A stretch of DNA of 64,000 bases from Anaeramoeba flamelloides (GCA_027625915.1 JANTQA010000008.1:10231001-10295000), one strand, 5' to 3'; shown: positions 38,837 through 50,916, counted from the first letter of the stretch. The notes: generated from the sequence alone by a model not told the origin. Translations and numbers: made by a program.

Positions 38837-39675
38837 TTTTTGTTCCAAATTGTTGGGCAATTAATTATTAGAATAACTTACTGTTGATCTTTTTCACCAA
38901 GAATACTATTAACATATAGAATCAATTCTCCATCTGAATTGTCGAGGTTATTATTTGATACGCCCTTGTTATTTGTTGTTAATGATCTTCGTGGGTTGCT
39001 ATTTATGTTGTATTTAAATTCACTATTGCAAACTTTGAAAGTGTTTAAGAGCGAATGGGACAGTTGCTTTAAGATCTTTTTATTGGTATTCAGAACAAAA
39101 ATTATTCAAAATAGTTATTTGTTAGTCGCCAGCAACACAAGTAAAGGTCGGAAATAGGTTTGGTTTTTTTTTTTTTTGTTATTTTTTTTTTTTATTATTC
39201 AAAAATCATGAACGATGTGGTTAAAATTTTAATGAATTGATTCAAAAGTTATTGTTGTTTGACATTTTTTTTTCACGTTTTCTTTCCGATTTTTGTTTTT
39301 TCATTTACACTTTCATTTTGGGACAATTTTAAAAAAAAAAAAAAAAATATTCGATTATTGATCACAATAATCCTTAAATTCCAAACTTTTATTCTTCTTA
39401 CATAACCTTGTAATTCGTTTAACATTTTTTTTGATTTTCTTTGGATCGTTTTTAGATTCCATTTTTTTTTGAGTATAATTGAAAAAAAAGTGTAAATTTT
39501 CAATACGATCGTAAAATTTTGAAAGAAAAACTGTTTGAAAATTATTTGAAAAAAGATCAGTTACCTTCTGAGAAGACTTTTTACCATTAATTTTGAGTTT
39601 CGAGGCTTTGTCTTGATCAAATCTAGTAAATGCAGTTCCCTGGGTTAGTCTTTTTGATTTTGGATTGAGGCTCAT
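32594..39675 (-). CDS. YAK1/DYRK-type dual-specificity protein kinase
   Basis: Six exons on the minus strand: 39675-39565, about 39075-38882, 38637-38484, 35303-34807, 34421-34319 and 34162-32594, giving about 875 residues. All phases agree. Exon 1 and the acceptor of exon 2 (39066 is an alternative) are the least certain. The domain begins with GELILYVNSILGE and the glycine loop GSGTFGQV, then the lysine motif VAIKVIK. The catalytic loop is HSDLKPEN, the magnesium motif DFGSAC, and the activation segment YTYIQTRFYRSPE, whose YxY is the autophosphorylated tyrosine site of the DYRK family. The block HLCLVFECLYINLFEVI is typical of YAK1 within that family. YAK1 kinases restrain growth under stress in yeast and Dictyostelium; a similar role here is inference. 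The 420-residue tail is asparagine-rich, then Lys/His-rich with a His-Thr dipeptide run. Confidence 0.85.
32710..32815 (-). repeat. coding (GTGTGA)n tract giving His-Ser/His-Thr repeats
   Basis: On the plus strand this reads as repeats of GTGAGT and GTGTGA; on the coding strand it encodes alternating His-Ser then His-Thr residues near the carboxyl end of the kinase. Such tracts expand by slippage. A poly-Lys block follows. Confidence 0.8.
33120..33620 (-). repeat. coding ATT/AAT microsatellite giving poly-Asn
   Basis: Interrupted (ATT)n on the plus strand is (AAT)n on the coding strand and gives the asparagine-rich middle of the kinase tail, with recurring units like SLNNSYNN. Frames on the opposite strand through it are artefacts of the repeat. 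Confidence 0.85.
34172..34199. repeat. (AT)n microsatellite in a short kinase intron
   Basis: About thirteen AT units just upstream of the last exon's acceptor on the coding strand. It sits inside the 156 bp intron 34163-34318. Confidence 0.75.
35304..38483 (-). other. 3.18 kb kinase intron
   Basis: Splits the amino-terminal lobe of the kinase between ILKE and VNRYGNE. Bounded on the coding strand by GAG|GTAATT and TTTAG|GTAAAT. It contains an (AT)n tract at 36557-36578, a poly-T near 37059-37079 and a 43 bp repeat (36465-36507) whose inverted partner is at 41570-41612. No other gene was seen in it. Confidence 0.75.
36465..36507. repeat. 43 bp dispersed repeat, inverted partner at 41570
   Basis: GATTTGGAAACAATCACTTT then GTTATGTTACAAGTTTGGAT is the reverse complement of 41570-41612 with about two mismatches. 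Only this core is well conserved. Confidence 0.65.
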
Positions 39676-40654
39676 TTACAAAGGGTTGCCTGAATCAAAA
39701 AGATAACTTTAGAAAGTAATTTTTTGGAAAAAAAAAGAAAAAATGAGCAAACTTGAATAGAATTTGGTTGACAACTTAAAAAAAAATCTGTTGAAAGTTT
39801 GTGTATTCCAGAGTTGTTGTTTTCGTCAAGAAGTGAAAAATTATTTAAAGATGTTGATAAACAAAAAGAAATTTTCTTTTTCTTTGAATCTTAATTTTAA
39901 AGATTTTAAGACTTGTTCTATATAATACAACACACACTCCCAATTCTCACCTTTCTTTTTCAAAAAAAAAAAAAAAATCTTGACTCATAAAAAAATTCAA
40001 AAAATCTTTTTAAATCTGCTCTTAATGCTATAGAAATAATTTTTACATAGATGCACGATGATTTTTGAAAATTTGTAGAATTCAGAAAAGCATTATTCTT
40101 TTCAAAATCTGAAAATGTTATTTTTTAGATATTTCTCCACAACTTTTTTTTAGGATTCATAAAACCTTGAATTGATCCCTTTTTTTTTTTTTTTTTTTCA
40201 GAGTTAGTCCAAAGTAACGAACTCATATTTGTTACTTAATGGGAAAAAAGTTGAGATCATTTTCCGAATTTTCCAACAAGTTTAACAGACAGTCTCACAT
40301 TTCAGGTTCACAACATTTCTTGTCAACCGTCTTTCCGGGAATTGAGTTATTTAGGGTTGTTACTTTCTTAACTTAATTTCTAAACAATTTTCAGGATCTC
40401 TTTCATGGATCTAATTGACTCAAAGTAAAAAATAAAATAATTAAAATCTCAAAAGATCTTAAAAGAAATTACACACGATCACAAACAAGCTTAAAAAAAA
40501 GAAGTGAAAAATTATTTTAAAAAAATAAGAACACTCACAATGAGGTTAATGAAAAAAACTGAATTGTTTGTACATTCTTTTTTTTTTTTTTTTTTTTTTT
40601 TTTTTGTGAAATAATTCTTTTTAATTCCGATAACAAAGAAAAACAAAAAGAAAG

Positions 40655-41225
40655 ATGCAACTACGAACAATTTACAATTCCTTTCTTTTATTGTTGCAGA
40701 TCCATCAACACCAACTAAAAAACTGATCTACTGAGAATTGTATGGAGATGACCACTACTTGTGGTATTGAAAAAACAGATTTTAGATACGCTGATCAACA
40801 ATGCGAGTTAGAATACAATTATAAGAGTATATATTCTGTCGATAATGGTTACAGTATTGTTAACTATTTTTGTACAAGTCTTGATTGTATCTCTTGTTTC
40901 AAATACAACGAATTTCCTAAGAATAAATGTTTCCAAACTTGGATCTGAATCAACAAAACATTATCTTTAACAGAAAACACTTGATGATGTTCAAGTTCTC
41001 AAAAAATTCAATTAGGTGAAAAGTGGCTGCACAGAACGCACTAACAAATAGAGGTATATAGAGACGCAGTATTATCACCTTGGCGGTGATGGATCTTATT
41101 ATCGGATCGTCGTTAAAGATAGTGTTAGGTTTGTTTATTTGAATGAAAGTGATCATAGAAACACAATACCATGTGAATTGTTAATTCGAAGAATGTATTC
41201 TGGTGGTAGAGAATTATTATGCTAA
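40655..41225 (+). pseudogene. remnant of a small cysteine-rich secreted-type protein
   Basis: An ATG at 40655 opens a signal-peptide-like start (MQLRTIYNSFLLLL) that meets a TGA at 40724. The same frame continues immediately with a cysteine-rich stretch to the TGA at about 40946. It has at least nine cysteines, including CTSLDCISC and PKNKC. A further protein-like frame, shifted, covers about 41062-41225 and includes YHLGGDGSYYRIVV, ending in TAA. The base composition is clearly less A/T-rich than the surroundings. The C-x4-C-x2-C ... P-x-N-x-C pattern recalls small secreted cysteine-rich proteins of amoebae, but I cannot name the family. It is most likely a gene broken by one stop and at least one frameshift. 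An intron around the TGA is the alternative: a TTGCAG lies at 40695-40700. Confidence 0.4.
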
Positions 41226-41259
41226 ATACGTTCTTGTCAAAGAATAATTCTTTGGATTA

Positions 41260-41415
41260 CTGGTATTTGAATAATAAACGAGAAAACTTTTTCAAATCTT
41301 TTTTTGAATAGAACCAACGAATTACTAACCTAACTAATTTTGGTGACTCTATTTAGTCAAAAAAAATATGGAAAAGGAAGTGATAATTTATTCTCATTTA
41401 TAATTCAAATACCAG
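41260..41415. mobile_element. CTGGTATTTGAAT-type MITE, intact copy (156 bp)
   Basis: The left end CTGGTATTTGAATAATAAA and right end ATAATTCAAATACCAG are inverted, with TA at 41258-41259 and 41416-41417. The copy is non-coding and abuts the end of the cysteine-rich remnant. Confidence 0.75.
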
Positions 41416-41518
41416 TATTGTAAATTATCCAACATTTTTTCGTTTTTTTCGGAAATCCTGAATAGAAGAGTGTAAGACTAATAGATAGGAAGGAAATTCA
41501 AAAAATTGTGGTTTTTTT

Positions 41519-41612
41519 TTGGCTATTTTTGATTTTGGGTATGTACAAATTTTTGGAATGGGGTTTAGATCCAAACTTGTAACATAACAAAGTGACTTTT
41601 TCCAAATCACAC
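41519..41612. repeat. dispersed repeat segment with two inverted partners
   Basis: 41519-41567 (GGCTATTTTTGATTTTGGGT and AATTTTTGGAATGGGGTTTA) is the reverse complement of 46963-47010. 41570-41612 is the reverse complement of 36465-36507. The segment may be the junction of two parts of one larger repeat. Confidence 0.6.
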
Positions 41613-41698
41613 CCACAAAGAAATTTGATCCAATTTGAAGAATAGAGCAAGCAAAAAAAAAAACAAAAAAAAGATTCATCTTGTTATTTACCACTTTA

Positions 41699-42348
41699 TT
41701 GGTATTTGAATTCTAAATCGGAAAAATTTTACACTTCCTTTTCCTTTACGTTTTTCAAATCGAGGACGAAACCACAAATTTCAATCTACGACTTTGAAGA
41801 ACTCAATTTAAAAAAGAAAAATATCGAAAAAGGAGTGTAAATTTTTTTCCATTTACAGTGGTGTAAATAACCCGTGTTGACAACCTTTAACCGATTACAA
41901 AAAATTAACTCGTGTTTTTTTTCAGACTCGGGTATTTGAAGATAGGAATAAACAGTTATATTCTTGATTTAGATTTAAATTGATTTAAGGGGTTAGATCT
42001 TTGATTAACTGAAAAGGCTCAATAATATTAAATTCTTTTGTTTCAAAAATTTCATCATATTTACTAAAATTTCGAGATCAGTTAAATTTTTTATAGAATA
42101 ATTCAAAAAATGAAATTTTTCTCATTTTTTTGTCAAACAATGAAATTTTAATCTTTCTATATCTTCATAATTCTTTTTTAAAATTACTTTAAAGAACCCT
42201 ATTTATTGTTTATATGTTGTTGTCATCACATCACTTTGTTTCTTTTATTTCTACTACCAGCCAATATTTTTTGCTAGAGTTAAATTTTTGAAATGGGTAA
42301 AAATAAAAAACACAGGTTATTTACACCACTTTATAATATAAATACTAG
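41699..42348. mobile_element. CTGGTATTTGAAT-type MITE interrupted by another element
   Basis: The left end TTGGTATTTGAATTCTAAAT follows TA (41697-41698); the right end ATAATATAAATACTAG closes the copy at 42348. Between them the family's right arm (GGAAAAGGAAGTG in the intact copy, GAAAAAGGAGTGT here) is split at a TA by the 476 bp element 41856-42331. Without it the copy would be about 170 bp, matching the other two. Confidence 0.65.
41856..42331. mobile_element. 476 bp CAGTGGTG-ended TA element
   Basis: Begins CAGTGGTGTAAATAACCCGT after TA (41854-41855). It ends in the inverted ACAGGTTATTTACACCACTT before TA (42332-42333). The TIRs are about 22 bp and the interior has no convincing coding frame. 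CAGT termini and TA flanks are characteristic of Tc1/mariner-like non-autonomous elements. It is nested in the previous MITE. Confidence 0.7.
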
Positions 42349-42374
42349 TGATGAAAAGTAAAAATTGAAAAAAA

Positions 42375-45050
42375 TTATTCCTCGATTTCTTGAAGCACTT
42401 TCTGGATTTTGTACTTTGTTCATATCAAATTATAGACAATTAGTATATTTGTTGACTTTAAATAAGACTGAGTCAAGAGATCTTATTACAAATGAAAATA
42501 TCGCAAGTTTTTTGTTGAAAAATTATAGGTAATTGGATAAAATCATTTGTTAAAATCCAAATTCGAAATTTACCTTGAAAAGGTACAAATATCAAAGTTT
42601 CTTCAATAATATACCCCACTGCCTTTTCATTCATGCCAGAGTTTATAGTTAATACTGATAAATTCAAATAAATTTTCTGAAATTTTTCCTTGATTTTCCT
42701 TTTTGAAATTTTTAATCTTTGCTTTGAATAAACATTTTATGAAGTTAAGTGTTCAGAAACTTTGTAAAATTAATTGATCTTCAAAATATTCTTTGTCTTT
42801 AACTGTCTGAAAAGTAGAGCCCTAAGATTTATAAAAATGGAAAATGAGCTAAAAATTTTATGAAATTTTTTTGATCATTAGAAATATAACTTTTCCTGAA
42901 AATAATTTTGAACTTGTTATTACATATATAAAAAAATATTTTTTTATATATGCCTTAGTTTTGTTTGAAAATTTCATAAAGTTTTTGATCATAAATATTT
43001 TAATATAGAATCCTCAAAAAAACACGATAAAGTTCAATATTTTGAATTTCCTTTAACTGACGGTCTTTAATTTCATTTTTTCCATCTATGATTCCAATTT
43101 CAACCGCCCTAACATATAATTTGAATAGTACTTAAGATCAAACATATTTTTTGATTATTTATTTTAGTAATTTCTGTTATAATATAAATTTTATAGCCAA
43201 CCTTATACTGTCATCGAATTTTATAGGGATGGGGTATATTTTATTTATGTTAAACGTTTTAATAATCTTTTAAAAATGTATGAGAAAAACTAAAATCTGG
43301 GAGATTTCACCAATCCATTGAATTTAAAATGCATAAAAATCGAAATTTATTTGAAAGAACAATAATGAAGAACCCCCTTAAATATCCATTTTTTAATTAA
43401 TTTTATAAAGATCAATATTCTCTTTTCAATGCAATGTTTGTAAAAAACCATGAACCCGAATATTAACAATTTTATTATGAAATAGGAAAACGACAGTTTA
43501 GGGATTTTGTGAACATATTTATAAAAATACGATTAAACTATCGTTTTATTAGAGAAAGATTATCTTTAATTTTTTTATATTAATGTAATTAAACTACTTT
43601 TAAAATATTCCGAAACCACAATAATCTTCAAATACGTGATAATCAAAAATAAAAAAAAAAACAATTTTAAAGATTTATTTTGTATACCAGAGCTAAAAAT
43701 GGATTATTGATTCTATCTTTTTATTTCAAACATACTAAAATTTTCAAAATTACCACCACCATTTTCAAGTAGTTAATATAATATAATTTCCTATTTAAGT
43801 TGCTTTAAACACATATTATTTTTAAAACACCCAGCAAAAATAATAGAAGTGCATGATAATAGACTATATGTAAAAGTTAAATTATCATAACAATTTCCCT
43901 TCTGTGGAATTTTGTCAATCAAATTAGAAACACATTGTTTGAATAATTTTTACTTTTCGAGTTTTAAATTAAAAAAAAAAAGAAAGAAATAGAAAAAAAT
44001 TAATCCAAAAATCATCAAATTTTCGAGTATTTCTCCAAAAAGTTTGGCTTTTTACATAAAATTTGAAATTTACTTTTTAAAAGTTCAGTAAACAAAATTC
44101 TGAGAATTTAGATTTTCCATATTATTTTTGAGTATTATTAAAGTTGTTGTATACATATAAATATAAATTTATATCATCATGATCATCCAGTTAAAGACCA
44201 ACTATATAAATTTTAAATCGACATTTTCTTGTTCCAGAAATTCATAATTTTTTAAAGTAATAAACGTTTTCCTTTCAAATATTGAAATATTGAAATATCA
44301 AAATTTGGAATATTTTGGCTTATCAACTAGACACAATTATTTAAATGATCTTCTTCTTTTTTTTTTTTTTTTTTTGAAAATTATACATTGTCTTTCAAAC
44401 CCAGGATAACATAAATTCCATGTAGACTTTAAACTTAATTTCCATCTTGATTGTGAATTATTTTTATTCAAATAACAAGGTTTATAATTAATTAACTTGT
44501 GTTTCAATATAAAAAGCAATATTTCCTTTTCAAAAACCCGTAAGCATTAAATGATGAAAAAAAGCAATGATTAAAAGAAGTAAAATATGATAATGATATC
44601 TTAAAGTTCTGATATTAAAAAAGCAATACAAAATGATATATCCAATGTAAAAATTATATCTCAAAGTAAACTGTATTAATTTGTTTGTAATTTTTAATTG
44701 TTCTGAATCGTGACTATGTTGAGTTAAATTATGATAAACCCAGAATATTAAATTAATTGAGAATTTCAGAATTGAAAAAAGTTAATCAATTGATTTTATT
44801 TTAACAGCTAAATATATAAATTCCAATAAACCAAGAGTTAGTGAGATTATATGTTAGACAAGAAAGAAGAAAAAGAACACACTTAATTTTGAAAGATTGA
44901 TATCCTTGATACAATTCGGGTTTTTTGATCATTACAGTTAGTTTTATCAGATCCTTATCAATAATCTTTTTTATCAAATACAAAGATTTGTAAACAGGTG
45001 GACACTTCTTAGATATTACAGTATCAATTGAACATTCTTTTTCTCTTGAA
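42375..45050 (-). CDS. putative multi-exon gene, unrecognised
   Basis: The minus strand shows a series of short blocks with protein-like composition and usable splice signals. They are about 45040-44890 (KKCPPVYKSLYLIKK, MIKKPELYQGYQ), 44270-44205 (FITLKNYEFLEQEN), 43900-43850 (LIDKIPQKGNCYDNL), 43255-43200, 43105-43030 (VEIGIIDGKNEIKDRQLKEI) and 42820-42755 (STFQTVKDKEYFEDQL). Next comes 42685-42575 (NSGMNEKAVGYIIEETLIF, donor CAAG|GTAAAT, acceptor TTTCAG) and a last short block (QKVLQEIEE) ending in TAA at 42375-42377. I could not chain all phases, and several donors would be non-standard (GTTTGA or GTGTTT; the kinase gene does use GTTTGA). I recognise no domain. It is either a gene with very small exons or one that is decaying. 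Exon limits are approximate. Confidence 0.35.
44362..44376. repeat. poly-T run between exon-like blocks
   Basis: A T-rich run (within 44353-44376) that produces a poly-Lys frame on the minus strand. It supports reading 44337-44380 as non-coding. Confidence 0.5.
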
Positions 45051-45266
45051 TACAGAATAATTTAAGGAAAACTTTCAAATTAAATGTCTAATGAATTTCT
45101 TCAAAAAAGTTTTGACAATCAGTTGAAATTCAAAATATTCTTTTAGTAAGTTTTCCTAATGGAATAGATAGAATTTATTTTCAGAACAAGTAATTTTTTT
45201 GAACTGAAAATGTATAATTTGAAACATTTTTTTTTTTTTTTGTAGTTTTTGTCTTAATTCCAAAAA

Positions 45267-48200
45267 ATGACTGAAGAAACCACACCATTAACATTTGAAA
45301 CATTAGGAATGGATAACAGATTAGTTTCTGCGTGTAATAGACTTGGCTGGAAATTTCCAACAGCCATCCAACAACTATCTCTTCCTGGTGGGTTAGCTGG
45401 AAAGGATCTTTTAATTAGATCTCGAACTGGTAGTGGGAAAAGTGCGTCTTATTTACTTCCAATTTTAAATAGGCTTCTTAAAACAAAGGTTTCCCAGAGG
45501 AAAAGTTCTCAAATTATTAATAATCAATTTCATCCTTTTGGGATCATTTTAGTTCCAACACGTGAGCTGTGTGAACAGGTTGAAAAGCAAATCGAAGAAT
45601 TGTCACACTTTTGTAAAAACCTTGTTTTTGCACTTCACATCATTGCAGATATTCCAATACAGACACAAAAGTAAAAGCTTTCTTTTTACCTTTCCGTTTT
45701 TTTTTTTTTTTTTTCAATTTCTCTTTCTTTTTACTTGTGTTTAACCTTGAACTTTTCTTTTTAAAATGAATTTTCCAGAAACAAATCACAAACGAATTGA
45801 AGTAAAAATAAAATAAAAATATATTATTACGTAATTTTTGCTTGATTTTTTTTCAAAAAGAAAAATCAAAAAAAAAATGTAGTTTAGACTTTACTGTTTT
45901 TCAGTTGAAAAATTTTAACAGCAAATTTAGTGTTGGTGATAAAATTTTGAACAGAGAAAAATCGTTTGGCCTTTGTGTAAATGTTGTTCTTTCAAAAAAC
46001 AAAACTTTTTATTTTGATTTTTTTGTTTTAATAGAATGAAGAGCAACACAAAATCTAAATCTTCTTTTAAACCACAACTTGAAAGATTTAAACTGTGCTA
46101 ATTTAAAAACAAATCAAAGAAAACACAGAAAAGCAAGTCGATAATAAACTATTTCCGAAATTTTGAAAATTAAAGAATTGAATTAAGGTTCTATTTCGAG
46201 AATTTTCGATTTGAAGATTACTTGTATTTTATTTTGATCAGAAAAAATCCACAATATTATTACGAATGTTTTCTAAAAGCGAGTCTTAAAAGATTTATAA
46301 ATCGCTAATTAAATTGTTTGGATCCCTATTTTTAGTAGTTTGAGCACTACTTTTGAAAACTTGGATCCACACTTTTTTAAGAGATCCTAAAAAAAAATCA
46401 AAATTTACGATTAAGAAAGAAAAAATCCACCATTTTATTAAAAATTCAGAGACAACTTTATTTTTTGATTTAATTGTAAACCAATCCTAAAAACTACAAA
46501 AAATAGGTAATTTGCTTTTGGCATTATTCAAGCCATTATTAAAGATTTAAGAGCATAAATAAATCGTATTATCATTAATTTCCCCCTTTACCCAATTAAA
46601 CTAAATCCACATGAACTAGATAACACAAAGATAGAAAAATAACCAAAATAATCTTTTAATAGCTTGACAAAAATTAGCTACTTTTGACATAAACAGTACA
46701 ATTTACAACAACCACCAACATAAATAGAAATTGATATTACTAAGTTTCTATATTGTCTCTCAAAAACTTTCTTAGAAATCAATGCTTTAATAATAAACAC
46801 ATTGTTTCCTATCACAACTGTTTGAAAAAAAGTGTAGAGGCAAATTTTTATCAAGTGTTACTCAAAATGCTTGATTCACTATTTGAAGGATTTCGAGTAT
46901 CACTTTTTAAATCTTTGACTCTACACTTTTTTTTAAAACAGCTTTATAATAAACCCCATTCCAAAAATTTGGACACACCCAAAATCAAAAATAGGCAAAA
47001 TAAAACTCAATTTATTATATTTTTCCAAACCTAATATAAAACCACATTTAAGTTACCGAGTATTAATGCTTTTATAAGTAATCACTTTTTATCCAAATAA
47101 AAGAAAAAATTATAAAACGAAAAAAAAAAAAATTGGTGTGTCCAAAATAATGAAATGAGCGGAACAAAAAATGTAAAACTAAATTTTTTGAAATTTCACC
47201 AACAATTGTTGATTGATCAAATGATTAGATCATCTACCGATTTTATGTGATTTTTCTATTTAAAAAACTCAACACTAACCTTCTATCAACCCTTCGAGAA
47301 AAATTTCAAGATCTAACGAAACATATTTCGTAACTTGAAAAAAGGAAATGAAAACAAAACAAAAAAGACAAAAAATGAAATAGTTTGTAAAATCAAAATT
47401 ATTTCCAAATTGAATTTAAAGTGTGGTATTGCTATTCTTTCAACCGTTTAAGCTGTACACAATTTTTTGGAATTTAGTTTATATTTTAAATTATTAAAAA
47501 TATCTGGAAATTAGACATCTCTTATTAACTATTTATGATTTTTTTTAAAATTATTAATTACCAATAAAATTTTTCCTCGATATCAAAAAAGTAATTCAAG
47601 TTTTTTTTTTGGAAGCTTAGCAAATCATTCACCATGTCGTTTTCTTAATATATAAATAATCAAAAAATTCACATTAGTCTGAAAGTATAAGATCATAAAT
47701 AAAAACTTTTGTTTTTTGATTATCTAATTATAAGAAAGTAATGAAATTGAAAAATCAGATATTCAAAATCAATTATGGATATTTTGGATCATAAATTTTT
47801 AATAATAACCTTATTAATTTCAAAAACAAATTACCTATTTTTGCAGTTTTTCGGATTGGCTTACAATTAAATCAAAAAATAAAGTTGTCTCTGAATTTTT
47901 AATAAAATGGTGGATTTTTTGTTTCTTAATCATAAATTTTGATTTTTTTTTGTCTTTTTTAAAAAAGCTAGAATCAAAAAAATTAGAAAAAGTATTTATA
48001 AAACGGCTTATAAACTCAAATAAACCTGTTTTTAGTGCTATATTGAAAAAAATTATGGCAACAGTTTATTAAAACAACATTACAAAATTCACAAATTTTA
48101 TGACTTTTTGAAATTGACCATTTTTGTGGGAGGGTACCGAGTTTGAATCGGCCATTATCTCATAAAAATGTTCATTTAATCCACATTTTAACACTGATTG

Positions 48201-50874
48201 TTATATTTAAAGCAATCAAAAAAAAAATTCTGGAAAAAATTAAATAAATAAATTTGAACCAAATCAACAATTTCATAATTTTAAAAATGGGAATTTCATT
48301 TTTTTTATTTGAAAAGTATAAGGAATATTTAAGATAAATTGAAAAAAAATAAAGAAAAAATAATAAAATTATGTGAGTAGGATCACGAAATTTTTACAAA
48401 AAGTTGATTTAAATATCATAAAAAATCATTTAACCTTGAAACAAAAAATATATTATTTTGTACATATATTCTTTCTTGTATTTAGTAAATTCCATTTGTT
48501 GCATTTTTTTTTATTGAAATTGAAAAAGTGTTCATGAAGTTGAAGATCTATCTCTTTAGTTTGATTTCTTAAACTCTTTGGTTGAAAATTTCCCACAACA
48601 ACAACAACAATATAAATTGAGATCTTTGATTTCTTTTTTTTTCGAATTCGTTATATTTAAATTAAAAAAAAATGATATTTAAAAAAAATAGCTTTTAAAA
48701 CGAGATAATTTTGACCTTATTAAATACAATGTTATTAGGTTATGGTGCCTATTATTTATGAACATTTTTACGAGAATATCACCAATTGATAATTGGCCAC
48801 CATCTCTCGAAAATGTTCAATGAAAAAAAAAAAAAAATTAAATTGAATTTATTATTAATCACGTTTATTAAAAATAACAAAAAAAAAAAAAAAAAAAAAT
48901 TAATAATTATCTTTCACAAAGGGCAATAATTTAGTAAATAATGACTAAATAGCAATTATATTAAAAATTAACGGATCACTTAAATTAAAGCAAGTAATAA
49001 TTATAATGAAAGAATTTATTATTAATATTCAAATTTATTGCTTTTATACTTTGATTAGCATTATAATTCATTTTTTTATTATAATGTTTTATTTAATTTT
49101 AACATTCTCTAGAATTTGAATTTTTTCAATCTTAAAGAAAATTTAATATAAATCCAGAAAATCACAATCTCACATAAACAAAAGTATAAGGAAAAAGAAA
49201 ATAAAACAAACCAGCACTCTTCAAAAAAAAAAAAAAAAAAAACAAACAACCCACTTCAAAAATCTTTTAGTTCTTTTTTTAATTTTTATTTATTTTAGTT
49301 TCTCTAAATGGAAATAAAAAAAAAAAATCAATGATTTCAATTAACATAAAAAAAAAAATTCAAAGAGAAATCAAAACAAAAATTTTTTTATTTCTTCTTT
49401 TAAATCAAAATAAAAATCGTTTAATTATCATCTAAATTTAAATCGTTTAATTATCATTAAAATTAAAAACCGTTTAATTATCATCTAAATATAAAACAAA
49501 ACAAAATAATAATAACAGAACTCGACTTATTTCACAAATTCCAGATATTGTAATCAGCACCCCAACAAGATTAGCATTATTAATGAAACAAAAAATCATT
49601 GTATTGAAAGAAAATTTACAAGTGTGCGCTATCGACGAAGCAGATTTAATTTTCACATTTGGATACTCAGAAGATTTAAATCATATTGTAACGCATATGA
49701 ACCGAATTTGTCAATTTTATTTAGTTTCTGCTACATTATCTACCGAAATTGAAGAAATGGAGAAGTTAGTATTGCAGAATCCATTGATTTGCAATATCAA
49801 AGAAACGGAATCGAATAAATTATTAACACAAATGGCAATCAAGGTAAACGAAGATGATAAATTTCTCTTGCTATATGTCTTGTTAAGACTTGGGCAATTG
49901 CAGACAAAGGCATTGATTTTTTTAAATGATTTGAATAAAAGTTATAGATTGAAATTATTTTTAGAAAGATTTTCAATTTCAAGTGTAGTTTTGAACAATG
50001 AACTCCCACAAAATACCCGTAATTCAATTTTAGAAAATTTCAATCGAGGAAATTTTGATATTATGATTGCGATTGATGAGAATACTGAAAAGAAAAACAA
50101 AATCATAAAATCAATAGAAACCAATGAAAAGAATAATAAGAATAAAAAAAAAAAAAAAAAAAAAAAATCGAAAAAAGAAAAAGAAAAAAACAATAAAAAT
50201 GATAATGAAAGTGATGTAGAAGAAGATAATGATTTAACAAATGGAAAACAAAATGAAGAATTAGATGAAAAATTTCTAAAAAAAAAACAAAAAAAAAAAA
50301 AAGATCAGGAATTGATTCAAAACACAAAAAAGGATGAAGAATTTGGTGTAGTAAGAGGCTTTGACTTTAAAAAAATTAAAACCGTAGTCAACTTTGATAT
50401 CCCAAACGAAACCACTTCTTATATTCATAGAATCGGAAGAACTAGCAGGGCAGGTGAGGTAGGAACTGTGCTAACCTTTTACACACTTGAAGAACAAGAC
50501 ATAATGATTGAAATTAATAAGAAAGTTCAAAAAGAATTCCAGCAAAAAACAATGCAAATCGTCCCAAATAATAATTCAATCATTTATTTGCCCTTCCCTG
50601 AAAAAAAAGTTGCAACTTTTAGATATAGAATAAATAATGTTTTAAATTCAATCACAAAGAACTTGGTTAAAGATGCCAGAATTAAGGAAATCAAAAGAGA
50701 AATTATTAATTCAAAAAAATTACAATCACACTTTAAAAGAGCCCCAAATGATTTAATCGCTCTTCGCCATGACCTCCATCTCCAACCAAATCAAATCAAT
50801 AAAAATTTGACCTTTTTACCAAACTATTTATTCCAAAATCAAAAGGCACCAGAAGGCGTACACCAAAGAAAAAG

Positions 50875-50916
<42 letters not shown>

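Larger units (their letters stand above)
46388..47957. mobile_element. 1.57 kb foldback with about 130 bp arms
   Basis: The left arm 46388-46520 and right arm 47829-47957 are inverted copies at well over 90% by eye. They share AAATCCACCATTTTATTAAA, TCAGAGACAACTTTATTTTT and ATAGGTAATTTG (reverse complement on the right). The 1.3 kb between them includes the 46963 dispersed repeat and a hairpin. No TA or other duplication is clear at the ends, so a local inverted duplication is an alternative to a transposon. Confidence 0.6.
45671..49518 (+). other. 3.85 kb helicase intron rich in inverted repeats
   Basis: Separates motif Ia from motif Ib of the helicase. It contains a 1.57 kb foldback, an inner hairpin, copies of three dispersed repeats and several poly-A runs (for example 48880-48898). 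A 93-residue frame at 46753-47034 lies on a repeat and is not convincing as a gene. Confidence 0.75.

Noticed and set aside
46753-47034. 93-residue plus-strand frame in the helicase intron
   Set aside because: It covers a hairpin and a dispersed repeat with an inverted copy at 41519; not a gene.
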